This document shows positions 1 to 8,433 of a stretch of DNA of 10,094 bases, piece by piece. The stretch comes from Diaporthe sp. PMI_573 (Eukaryota > Ascomycota > Sordariomycetes > Diaporthales > Diaporthaceae): contig JAJTUP010000217.1 in NCBI GenBank assembly GCA_021399435.1, forward strand, positions 1 to 10,094. Reading direction: 5' to 3'. Each line of letters starts with the position of its first letter. Position 1 is the first letter of the stretch. Below the pieces are notes generated by a model, which saw only the letters and a list, made by a program, of their open reading frames with translations, was not told the origin of the DNA and did not search any database. Both the position numbers and the translations under genes were made by a program.

Positions 1-649
1 TCTATAGTATTAGTTTAGGTTATACCAAATAAATTGAAAGATATCTTTACTAGCCAGAGCATCTATTTCTAGTGTATCCGACTCCTTAAATGGCCTTCTA
101 GGAGTAGTGATGATATTGTCTTGGCGTAGTTTGACTGCTAAATTATACAAGTCTTTCTCCTTCTGGGTGAGAAAAATGCTCGGCGACTACTGTATATACA
201 TAACAAATGTTGGTCGTATAGCAGCCTTGCGGGAGCGTTCTCTTCTCCTTAGTTAAATAGTTTGTATGGTAGCCTTCCTTGGTTGTCTCCTTTTCCTTGG
301 CTGGGGTTATTCTTGTATAATAGGCTGAGGGGTATCTAATTTGTCTTGGGGTATGGCTTCTACTGTATAATAATATGGCTTAATATGTATTGCCTATATT
401 TAAATTGGTCCATTTGTCGTACCCACTATAATTATATATCCCTCGATACTGTTGACTTTGTACAGTTCTTTCTACCCCTTATTTTCTTTCTAGATCAGGA
501 CGTTGCTCTAAATTAGTAGAGATAGGGTAGATTAGAGGTCTAGGCCATTTCTAGTATTAATTACACAGTTGACTTCCACCTCGGCTCAGATTATACGTAG
601 TATCTTTATTGCTTTCTGAACTGCTAATGCTTGTTGTGTAATATCTAAG

Positions 650-1330
650 TAAGGGTGGCGAGTCTTGTAATATCTATGGGTATGCTCTAAAAACTAAGAG
701 TGTTGGTACGATGCCATTTAGTCCCGCAATATCATTTAATACCTTTACGGCCATCTGTAGGAATGTTTCGTTGTCTGTACAATAGCTAATCTCAGCCTTT
801 AGAATCTTAAAAGCTCTTCTTAGGGGCCTATATAAGTGTTTAACCTTGCCTAAAGCCTAGTGTGCTTCTATGGGCATTTCTTTACACGTAATTCCCATAA
901 TCTTTACATTGTTCCGGAATTCCTTTGAAGCAAAGTTGGTTCCTGGGTTATGTACGATGTAGTCTAGAGAACCAATATATGTATAGATCCAGCACTTGTA
1001 GAGTGTATTCTAGGTGTCTCGTGTAGAGAGAGAGTTGAGAAATGTAGCTACTTAAAAGCTTGTGTCTAAGTCAATTACATAAAGTATATTCCTTTCACCT
1101 AGATGTATAATGTCAATAACCACTTCGTAGTTAAAGTGGCTTTTGTCTTTAATTAAAAACTTGAACCTCTTTGGTAATAGATTGTATAACTAGCAAAAGT
1201 AGCAGAACTTCTAAATCTTCTCTAGGATTGCCTCTTTAACATCATCATACCTTGTATTCCTCAATAGCTTATATAGCCTGTCTGTACGAGGGTGCTCAAA
1301 TTATCTATAGAGTCTCTTTAGCTATAGCTC
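650..1330 (-). other. Integrase domain, D-D35-E lost (copia)
   Basis: This domain would insert the cDNA into the genome. The N-terminal zinc module keeps one His (1292-1294, in FEHPRTDRL) and both Cys (1202-1204 and 1193-1195, in FCYFC), but the first His position is Tyr (TAT, 1307-1309). The first catalytic Asp is present (GAC 1112-1114, in VVIDIIHLG). The second is Asn (AAC 947-949, in YIVHNPGTNF). The catalytic Glu is Lys (AAA 839-841, in GKVKH). The second and third positions are separated by exactly 35 residues, which confirms their identity. Several TAG codons interrupt the domain, for example at 857-859 and 1190-1192. Confidence 0.85.
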
Positions 1331-1414
1331 TGTAAGAAATACTCCCGCCTCTATACGGCTTATATTAAAGAATATATGTCCCTACTTCCTAACTACTAGG
1401 ATGGTTGTATCCCC

Positions 1415-1696
1415 TTATATAATGGCATTTGATAGGTTGTTAAAGTATGCCTTCAGCCTGTCTACATCATATAGGGAAAAAAGAAAAGGGGTTAATATAT
1501 CTAGGACATAGTATATAATGCTTTCTAGCTGGTTTACAATATTAATCATACCAACTGCTGAGATAGCATTACTATTCCCAAATTTAACTTTAGCTACGTC
1601 TACACCCCATCTAATCTTTATACCTAGGTTTTCACAGACATAGGCTAATGCTTGTAGCATCCCTACTATAAAAAACTTAGCAGCTCCTGTGTTCTA
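1415..1696 (-). other. Aspartic protease domain, catalytic Asp changed to Asn (copia)
   Basis: The retropepsin signature reads NTGAA, with Asn codon AAC at 1691-1693 where the family has the catalytic Asp. It is followed by a hydrophobic protease-like stretch (KVKFGNSNAISAVGMINIV and FLFSLYDVDRL). A TAG codon stands immediately before the active-site Asn. GAC to AAC is a RIP-type change. The domain lies between the zinc knuckle and integrase, as expected for copia. Confidence 0.75.
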
Positions 1697-2014
1697 AAGC
1701 TCTCCCTAATACTTTGTACTATATAGGTCATGCAGTACGAATTGACTTACTTTAGTTACTTTTAGGGCTATATAGATGTCTTCCCCAGTTATACGGTAGT
1801 TAAATACAAAATCCACTAGATTCTGTTGGGGGATAGCCTTGTTATCTGTATTCCACAGATCAAATAGTAAACCTTTTACTTTATATAGTAGATCCTCCCC
1901 TTTATACTCAAGCAAGTAGGTAGCAAACTTCTCCTCTTCTAGGATAGGTTCTTACTTAAAGTCTTTGCATGCCTGGAGGTATTGTCTTTATGTATTTATT
2001 CTTTTCTTGTCTGT

Positions 2015-2056
2015 ATAGTTTGTAGACCAGTATCCTTCCTTCTTATATATAAAGCA
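2015..2056 (-). other. Degenerate Gag zinc knuckle (copia)
   Basis: The residues read CFIYKKEGYWSTNY. From memory, related fungal copia Gags have C-x2-C-x4-C-x4-H at this spacing. Here only the first Cys remains; the other three ligands are Tyr. Each change is a single C:G to T:A step (TGC/TGT to TAC/TAT, CAT/CAC to TAT). The nucleic-acid-binding function of Gag would be lost. The family pattern is recalled, not searched. Confidence 0.6.
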
Positions 2057-3896
2057 TTTTATTACCTTAGCTATTATACGGTATGGTTTGAAGGGTTGTT
2101 TTTGTTTTGGTTTAAAGGAAATTCGTGCTAAGGAATAGTGGTTGTTTGGCCGAAAAGGGATTTATAATAAAGATTGGTGATTATACAAAGTCCTCTAGCG
2201 GTTCTTAAAGTTTAAGCTGTACCTCCTATCTACAAAATTGATTCCAGCTTCTTTATATACTATGAATTATTGAACTAAGTTTCTCTCTATAGCTACCTAT
2301 AGGGCTGCACAAAAATCTGCAAAGAGGGCCTCGTACGTAGGCCTCTAATTGATCATAGCTAGTTCTAATTCTGGTACTGCGCGGCATGCTCTGACTACTA
2401 TCGTGCAGAGTACTATTTTACTTTGATATTCCTTTCCTAGAGCTCTTTGTATGAGCTGTAGTTTGTCTAAGAGGGTTTCCAAGATTTCTGGTAAGGTCTT
2501 GTCTGGGTTTTCTTTCCTTACTCGCATGAATGACAAGGTTGTCCAGTCTGCCCAGTACTGGCTGTAGTTCATTGTTGTGTTGAAGTATGTGTCCATGAGG
2601 TTATATACTTCGTCCCACCTCTTGTCTGGCCCAATGTGGTATATATAGAAGTCTTCTGCGCGACTAGAGAGGATGTCTGGAAAAACTGCATGGTATTGAT
2701 CTTCAGTGATTTACAGTTGTCTGTAATAACCAATAAAGATCCGTACCTTGTCGTACAGTAGGTTGTAGGGCTTGCCAGTGTAGTTCCTGTCTTTTCTCCA
2801 CCCTTTTTGGAAGGTAGAGATTTGCTAAGGTTCTATTGACCCATTATGGACAATTCGAGTTGGAGGTAGGTCGTACAGTACATTATCCATATAGACTAAA
2901 TTTGCTGTAAGTACTGTACTATGCTGTTGTGGGAAGTTGCCCACCTCTTACATATATCTGGTACCCGGAGGTGCTTGTCGTACAGGTTGTATTTCGGCTG
3001 TAGGTGCTTGTAGGTTTCTCGTTGTCTCGTGCGATTGAGCTCTCGGGGGCAGTGGTTCAATTGTCTGTTGTATATGGGCTGGCTCTGGCGCTTGCAGTGG
3101 GTGGTTTTCTGCTGCCTTCTCGGCTTCAATGAGTCGTGGAATCCGACTAGTATAGGGACCTCTTGATGTTGGGATTCCTCTTGCCTCCATAATGTTTAGA
3201 AGTACTTTTCTAAACATACGTTCTACCTTATTAAATTAGTAGGCAGTCCACCCTTTAAAGTCGTTAACCAGAGACCCTAGTATATTGGCTTTGCTTAGGT
3301 CTAGATGAATAATATCTATTATAACCCGTGCAAAGTATATAGTAAACTGGATTTTGAGCTGGGTTTCGTTTAGTAGAGCATCTAGGTCGATATCTAGGTC
3401 CTAGTATCTTGGATTTGTTGTACTTTGCCATATACTCATCTGTATTGTGCTTCCCGCGCTTATTTCTTTGTACATTACTTGATTTCGGCTATTTAAGCCT
3501 CTTGCTGTGGCCGAAGCTGATGGTTCTGGTGTGTTAAAGGATAACATCTTGTGTAGTATTTTCGGGTTATCTACAAGGTATCCTCTTTGTCGTGCATTGG
3601 CGCATACTGCTTTTTCCTAGTCGTACAAGGTCTTGGCTGTAGATATATTCCGTCTGGCGTTCAATATAGCAGTCTTGATTTGTGCAATTTCGAGAAGATT
3701 TCGTCTTCCAGGGGTGTTTTCTTCCTTCCTGACTGGCGGGGAGGTTGAGATAGCCTCTGGGCTCTTAGCACGAGCGTGTGATTCTAGTTGCTTCTGCGTC
3801 CCGTCTGGCGTTCTGTAGCTGCAACTATGGAGTCGTATCGGTACTTGTCTCTTTACTCTTGCTAATCTGTGATTGTACTAAGCAATTACTGATTAG

Positions 3897-4106
3897 TGTT
3901 GAATGGCCTTTGCTATATGGCGTAATGTACGTACGTATGTGTCTGTGTAATTGGTTCTGAATTTGTTTTTATTTCTGTCTAAACTATGAAACAAGCGGGG
4001 AAGTTTGCACGTAGACCTAAGAGGTCTACATGCACTCCCTTGCCTGATTAGTTATCCTCCCTAGCCAAGATGGCTCTGTGCGATTAGCCTCAGTGCTATT
4101 CCAACA
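3897..4106 (-). repeat. 5' LTR of the copia-like element (210 bp)
   Basis: On the plus strand it begins TGTTGAAT and ends ATTCCAACA. Read in element direction it is TGTTGGAAT...ATTCAACA, the typical Ty1/copia LTR ends. The outer edge abuts the interrupted gypsy RNase H frame at 4107, and the inner edge is followed within 60 bp by the start of the polyprotein frame. CpA and TpG are abundant, so RIP was light. It contains a hairpin at 4006-4034. The 3' LTR lies outside the window, so the edges rest on termini and context, not on a paired copy. Confidence 0.8.
4006..4034. repeat. Inverted repeat (hairpin) inside the copia LTR
   Basis: Arms 4006-4018 (tgcacgtagacct) and 4022-4034 (aggtctacatgca) are complementary over 13 bp with one mismatch, around a 3-base loop. 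The mismatch is a g/a difference, as one RIP-type or deamination step would produce. It lies in the middle of the LTR and could be a structure in the RNA or a protein-binding palindrome; its role is unknown. Confidence 0.75.
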
Positions 4107-5903
4107 ACAATAATATATACTTGTTTTTAGTTATCCCTTTAGGTAAGTTCTCTACCTACTATATTATTAGAGGTATCTATATATATCTCAAATTCCTTAG
4201 TAGAATCTACTTTCTTAAATACTAGGTTTTTAATAACTTTATCCTTAATTTTATTAAATACTTATTAAGTTTTTCTTATCTATTTAAATATTTATTCCTT
4301 TTTAGTAAGATTTATAAGAGGCTTATAAATATCACTATAATTCTAGATAAACTATTTATATAAGTTAGTATATCTAAAGAATACTCTAATGTCTTTAATA
4401 TATATTAGTATTGGCTATTTCTTAATTACTTAAACCTTATCTTTTTATATCCTAATAAGTCTAAGTTTAATAATATATTTAAGATAGTTAACTTTCTAAA
4501 TATAGAAAAAGCTTTTTTTTAGATTTTACTAAAAGATTTATATCTTAAAGCTTTTAAAGTACTAGCTTAATGTATTCTTTATACTCTTTAAAGGTTTATA
4601 AAAAGATAAGGATATTATCTAGATAGATAATAATGATAATATTAAGGTATTTATATAGGACCTAATTAATTATTTCCTAAAATAATACTAGTATATTGGT
4701 TAATCTAAATAATATAACTATATATTTATAGTGTCTATAGTATATTTAAAATACTATTTTCCATTTTTCTCCTTTCTTTATGTAAATAAAGTTATAAGCT
4801 CCTTTAAGATTAAAGGCTATAAACTATTATACTCCTTATAATCAGTCTCGTAGTTTCTTAATAAGGAATAGAGAATACTGATTCTTAATAGTAATGTTGT
4901 TAAGTTATTAGTAGTCTACATAAAGTCGTGGCTTACCGTTTTTCTTAGATATAAACAAGATCGAATATCTTGCTGGTAATCTTAAAGATTAAATATATCC
5001 TTTTCTAAGGTTTTTATTAAGATACTCCCTAAATACCTTAAGTTTTTCTTTATTAAGTCTATAGATTTTATAAAACTTTAGTATCTCTCCTTCTTATATA
5101 GAGATCTTATACTATTAACTATATTTAGAGATCCTTATATTAAGTTTCTTTTAAAATACTTTCCTAAATTTATAGTATTCTCTTAATATCTATTTAAATC
5201 TTCCTAATATGCTTTATTTTCTATGCTAATATAAGTAGAAGAGATATTGCTTTGTCTCTTGTTTATAAGTAATGCTATATATTAATTAACTTTAGCCTTT
5301 CCTTAAGGTCTTTAAGTAGTTTAATCCTTCTCTATTTTCCTAAAGCTAAGTCCTTTCCTAACTACTTCTAGAGATATTTATAGGTTTATTTAAGCACGTT
5401 TCTTTACTATCCTTAGTAACTAAACTCCGTCTTGTGCCGTTAATTATAACCTTTTTCTAGGGAATAGCATTATTCTAAAAGATTTAGCCAGTAGTCTAAT
5501 TAATTCGGGGATTTATAGCTCTTAGCTATAGAAGTCCTAAGATTAGTTTATATTATACTATATTTATAATGTCTAGAGTTATAGAAGTTTTGTGTCCTTA
5601 GATTAAGACAGGTAGATAATCAGTCTCTATATTAATTACTCTATTTCTATATCCTACTTCTATACCTTCCATGGTACTAAGTCTATAGGAGTCTTCCTTT
5701 TAATACTATAAGATCTCGTCTTTATTAATAATTCTTGGTAATATAAAGTTATCCTGGGCGCCACTATTTAATAATATGCTATATATTCTTCTATTAATTT
5801 CTGCCTTTAGTAGAATATATACATAGTTGCTTGTCTATATTGTATATAGAGACTGTTGGTCTATAATCAACTGTTGTCTCCTTATAGGCGATTATTATCT
5901 TTT
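4107..5903 (-). pseudogene. Gypsy Pol fragment: protease, reverse transcriptase, start of RNase H
   Basis: In the -1 frame relative to gag. Protease has LLNSGAQDNF, where Asn (AAT 5766-5768) replaces the catalytic Asp, and the later family motif LILGLL*LR near 5520-5548. RT has FISKKNGKPRLYVDY (about 4915-4960), then FIAFNLKGAY, with Asn (4809-4811) replacing the first catalytic Asp. The active-site box is YLDN (4614-4625) instead of YLDD. After an indel in about 4400-4560 the thumb/connection continues in another frame (KDIRVFFRYTNLYK, LINLTKKE). RNase H starts with EIYIDTSNNIVG (Asp codon 4175-4177) and is cut at 4107 by the copia LTR. Many TAA/TAG codons interrupt it. Relatedness to the plus-strand copy is clear, but the two are not the same family. 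Confidence 0.88.
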
Positions 5904-5906
5904 CCC
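5900..5906 (-). promoter_or_regulatory. Candidate -1 ribosomal frameshift site GGGAAAA
   Basis: In gag phase the codons are TCG GGA AAA, so the heptamer fits X XXY YYZ in the zero frame. It lies 31 nt upstream of the gag TGA (5867-5869), inside the gag/pol overlap. A -1 slip there enters exactly the frame that carries protease and RT. Retroelements of the gypsy group commonly use a -1 shift at this place. The first pol-frame codons after it include two TAA codons, which RIP could have made from CAA. No strong downstream stem is obvious, and the heptamer itself may carry RIP changes. Confidence 0.45.
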
Positions 5907-6976
5907 GATTCTTACTAGGTCTTAATCTAGATTCTTACAGCATGTTGTTTCTTTAATTAGTCGTAATGCCAGCTTATTAGCTTGTATTCCCTATAAATAA
6001 GACATCCTAGTAATCTGTAGTTCTGGGGTTGCCGTCTGCCATATAGGCATTCTAAGGGTAGCTAGGGGTTTAGAATAAAAAGGATATAGGCTTTCTCTTT
6101 GTAATATTTACTAGATTTCCAGTAGTAAAGCTTGTCTTCCTTGTATACCCTGGTAATAGGTCCTTTGTTAAAGCGTCAGGAGAACAGGTTAAACTTGGCT
6201 TTCTCCCTAAAGTAAGTGTGGTAGAGATTCTAGATACAGGAGGCCTAGAAGATTTCTCTATATACTGGGTATCCTAGCCATAGGCGTAGTTTATTGCCCA
6301 TTCTATGCTTTTTAGGCGGCTAGTTAAGTTCCCATATTGCTTGTATTAACTAGATTCCTGTAATAGCAATCCTGGTGGTACTAGTATTTAGAGCAATAGA
6401 AATACTACGTTCTAGGTATCTTTCGGGGTTTTCATTAGGGTTTTTGGTAGGGTCTTTGTTTTGCTTTATTAGTTAGTTGGTTTATAGTAAACCGCCTTCT
6501 TTCTAGGTATCTTTCTAGGAGTTTCCTACTTTAGCGTACTCGGTGCTTAAACAATCCGAGTCGCTATTATTTATTACTATATCGTATAGTAGTTCTTGTC
6601 TTCCTATTGCTAACTGTCGTTCCTATTAAGGTTCTTTAGGAAACCATCTAGAGGCTTTTTTCTCTAAAAGATATAATACGTACTGATTGTCAAAGTAGAA
6701 AGTCTAATTAAGGGTTCCATGTTATTTATTAGCGTCCGCTACTTTCTTAGAAATAGGTGGTAGGTTGTCTAGATTCTCGGGTTCCTGCTTGTTAAAGTAG
6801 ATTAGACATTCTATACAAAGGTTGGGTTAATATATATAAGGTGTCTTGCCTTTTAGGTATATTGGGTATTGTTTATTAAGTAAACAGCTATACTACTGGT
6901 ATAGTTCTTATCGTTAAATTATATTAACCTGTCGCTATCTTTTGGAGACTGGCTTTTATTATTTTTTAAGCTAGCG

Positions 6977-7018
6977 GCATTTCCTTATAAAGTGTCTAGG
7001 TTTTCTATAGTTATAGCA
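6977..7018 (-). other. Gag zinc knuckle with one Cys lost (gypsy)
   Basis: The sequence is CYNYRKPRHFIRKC. Spacing fits CX2CX4HX4C, with the second Cys replaced by Tyr (TAT) and the usual Gly before His replaced by Arg (GGA to AGA). Both are single G to A changes on the coding strand. Confidence 0.85.
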
Positions 7019-7971
7019 TTCTTTGCTGGTTGGTTTTCGTTATATTGCATTAAGTTTTATAAGGCCTAAATAAGTTCCGCTAGCCGTGCTATTATATCCC
7101 CGCTAATATCGAGGTCAATAGTTATTATAGAAGTTACTATCATACTAGTACTTCCTTCCTATATTTAGCTAGTTCCGAGGCTTCTACAAGTTATTAGGTA
7201 TCTTACACTATCGTTCCTACCTTTATTTAAAGAAGCAGTTATTAATACATACAGCCATAGATATATATTTAGCAAAGTCGTTAGGTTGGTCTAGCTTAGC
7301 GATTTCATTCTTAACATCCTCTTTAAGTCCTTCGTAAAACTGGCTTATAAGTACATCCTCTTCCCAACTAATATAGATGGTAAGTTGTTTAAAGTAGGCC
7401 GCGTAGGTTAATGTTAACCCAGTCTATCTAAGCTATATAAGCTGCCTTTCGGCAATCCTGTCTTTATCGGAGTCTTTAAAAGCATTCTTAAGAGCTTGTT
7501 TGAAATAGTTGAAAGTTTTAAAGATTTTCTTAATATTGTCGTCCCAATCTTTCTCGTCGTTTTCCAGATAGTCCCTTAGGGTAGGTTTAAACCAAGTAAG
7601 TACATTCCCTTTAAGGCAATGTCTAGTAAAGATAATCTTATCATGGTAGGTTTCAAACTAGAGGTAGTTATGCTTAAAGTAGGCACGATACTGTATAAAA
7701 AACCCCTAGAGGGTTCCCTTATCTCCCTTATAGGGGCCGGGCTTGTCTATCTTAAAGGCCTTGGCTTGCTAAAATATATAGAGATGTATGATCTCTTGCT
7801 AAAGTTGGCCAATCTGATTACCCATTTCCTTAATAAGGTCAGCCTTGGGCTAGGCAACTTAGAAGGCGGTAGGAATCTAAGGTACCATTATGTCATTAAT
7901 ATTGCATAATTAATAACCACATAGCCATACTAAACAAGAGTCGTCAAAATATAATAATTACACTAAACCTT

Positions 7972-8003
7972 TATAGGGTTTAATAGGTAACCTATAGGGT
8001 TTA
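7972..8003. repeat. Short tandem direct repeat in the gypsy LTR/leader
   Basis: The 11-mer tatagggttta occurs at 7972-7982 and again at 7993-8003, a 21-bp period. The bases between include aggtaacct, a near-palindrome. It belongs to the AT-rich R/U5 part; no function is evident. Confidence 0.65.
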
Positions 8004-8122
8004 TATTAGCAATATAGCATAGAGGTAATACTTAACTATATAGTATAAGATACAATGATTCTTTAAGTATAATTACTAGCTATAAGGCTATCTAGTTATT
8101 AGACTAAATACTTAGATTAACG

Positions 8123-8195
8123 ACTAAAGAGTCTATTCTATAAAACTATCTATTATTGGTAATAACCATGTCCTTATATATTCCGACTCTTTAGT
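8123..8195. repeat. 11-bp inverted repeat bracketing the TATA box
   Basis: Arms 8123-8133 (actaaagagtc) and 8185-8195 (gactctttagt) are perfectly complementary and 51 bp apart, with the TATA-like box between them. A smaller palindrome, ttatt/aataa (8153-8165), lies inside. A third relative of the motif, gagtcgtc, lies in the leader (about 7938-7945). Confidence 0.7.
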
Positions 8196-8433
8196 TGGCT
8201 TGCTGGCTTACAAGGCAAGCCTGCGATCTATAGTATGAGGCTTGATGATTTCCTTGTTAAGCCGGCTCGCATAGCTTACAACCAAGTCCTGCAAGCCCGA
8301 CCCTAACCCTGGTCTTGGCATGCCTTGCTGACTTTGCCGTCAAGTGCCTGCAAGGTTACGTCGTGGCATCTGATTCTGTTTGCCGGGGTCATCAAAACGG
8401 GTCCCCTGGGTGCCATCGTGTTGGTTTATAACA
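8169..8433. other. GC-rich, RIP-free island (probable U3)
   Basis: CpA plus TpG number 38 in 8191-8430, against 9 in the equally long 7921-8160 and 3 in 8941-9180 (counted by eye). The right edge at 8433 is sharp and coincides with the LTR terminus. The left edge is near the TATA box. No open frame, tRNA or known domain is visible. It contains short CTTGC/GCAAG words, including a GGCTTGC...GCAAGCC pair at 8197-8221. Confidence 0.75.
8172..8180 (-). promoter_or_regulatory. TATA-like box of the gypsy LTR
   Basis: The element strand reads TATATAAGG at the change from GC-rich U3 to AT-rich R/U5, upstream of gag. Position and sequence suit an LTR core promoter. The transcription start is not identifiable. 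Confidence 0.4.

Larger units (their letters stand above)
1..3838 (-). pseudogene. Copia-like Gag-Pol polyprotein, multiply stopped and frameshifted, partial
   Basis: One minus-strand frame can be followed from the LTR edge to about base 648 through many TAA/TAG codons at positions where Gln or Trp is expected. The parts are: an N-terminal region (3838 to about 2860); a Gag core (about 2830-2330, including the clean stretch 2345-2596 with NYSQYWADWTTLSF); a zinc-knuckle remnant (2015-2056); protease (from about 1700); integrase (about 1330-650). A 1-nt shift near 646-650 moves the remainder, 1-645, into another frame. That part holds the integrase tail, a basic Pro-rich linker and the beginning of RT (PFKESDTLEIDAL near 60-100). 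The start is uncertain: 3838 is a proposed ATG changed to ATA. The next in-frame ATGs are internal. Protease, integrase and knuckle residues are lost, so the gene is dead. Confidence 0.85.
1..4106 (-). mobile_element. Ty1/copia-like LTR retrotransposon, RIP-damaged, 3' part outside the window
   Basis: The element reads right to left: 5' LTR (3897-4106), then one long polyprotein frame in the order Gag, zinc knuckle, protease, integrase, reverse transcriptase. Integrase lying before RT is the defining Ty1/copia order. RT has only begun when the window ends at base 1, so most of RT, RNase H and the 3' LTR are missing here. The LTR starts exactly where the RNase H reading frame of a gypsy element stops, so this is a nested insertion. 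CpA and TpG are far commoner than in the gypsy pol regions (20 in 3001-3120, counted by eye), suggesting lighter RIP and a younger insertion. The PBS after the LTR was not recognised. Confidence 0.88.
5867..7888 (-). pseudogene. Gypsy Gag with zinc knuckle and long C-terminal extension
   Basis: The ATG at 7886-7888 opens a frame of about 673 codons ending at TGA 5867-5869, broken by RIP-type TAA/TAG codons. The capsid-like retrotransposon Gag domain lies at about 7770-7240 (GNVLTWFKPTLRDYLEND, YAAYFKQLTIYISWEEDVLI, SQFYEGLKEDVKNEIAKL). The zinc knuckle at 6977-7018 reads C-x2-Y-x4-H-x4-C: the second Cys is Tyr, a TGT/TGC to TAT/TAC change. Beyond it, about 6620-6720, HGTLN*TFYFDNQYVLYLLEK and WFPK resemble a Trp/Cys/WFP motif I recall from fungal gypsy Gags. 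About 230 further residues, rich in Trp or Trp-derived stops, are not recognised. The shortage of frame breaks other than TAA/TAG supports a real coding past. Confidence 0.8.
4107..8433 (-). mobile_element. Ty3/gypsy LTR retrotransposon, RIP-damaged, cut by the copia insertion
   Basis: The element reads right to left: 5' LTR (about 7950-8433), gag (7888-5867), then protease, RT and the first part of RNase H in the -1 frame. At 4107 the RNase H frame stops at the copia LTR, so the rest of RNase H, the integrase and the 3' LTR should lie on the far side of the copia element, outside the window. The right end TGTTATAA abuts the pol frame of a plus-strand gypsy relic. RIP is near-saturated from about 4107 to 5400 and weaker in gag. 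Confidence 0.85.
7950..8433 (-). repeat. 5' LTR of the minus-strand gypsy element (inner edge approximate)
   Basis: In element direction it starts TGTTATAAACC at 8433, directly against the plus-strand pol relic. It continues as a GC-rich U3, then a TATA-like box, then an AT-rich R/U5. Gag starts about 60 bp beyond the inner edge. The inner edge is a guess near 7950: the terminal CA may have become TA by RIP, and no second LTR is present to align. An alternative is a solo 265-bp TG...CA element at 8169-8433, but the adjacent 5-mers (aacca and gccta) do not match as a target duplication. Confidence 0.5.

Noticed and set aside
2896..3129. 77-codon minus-strand frame overlapping copia gag
   Set aside because: It is in a different frame from the Gag sequence that can be followed continuously on both sides, so it is a shadow.
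3633..3960. Two overlapping plus-strand open frames of about 60 codons
   Set aside because: They lie antisense to the copia polyprotein N-terminus and run into the LTR; nothing in them looks like a domain.
4107..5400. AT-rich tract as a centromere core, origin or mitochondrial insert
   Set aside because: Translation of the minus strand shows retroelement RT throughout; AT-richness is explained by RIP.
7619..7909. 96-codon plus-strand open frame opposite gag
   Set aside because: It is antisense to the Gag domain with clear protein similarity; no homology of its own, and opposite-strand frames stay open easily in this composition.
8301..8310. CCCTAACCCT resembling the telomere repeat
   Set aside because: Less than two repeat units inside a GC-rich LTR segment; chance is enough to explain it.
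8169..8433. GC-rich island as a host gene, tRNA or other RNA gene
   Set aside because: No open frame of useful length, no tRNA arms or conserved T-loop; its edges match an LTR terminus and a TATA box instead.
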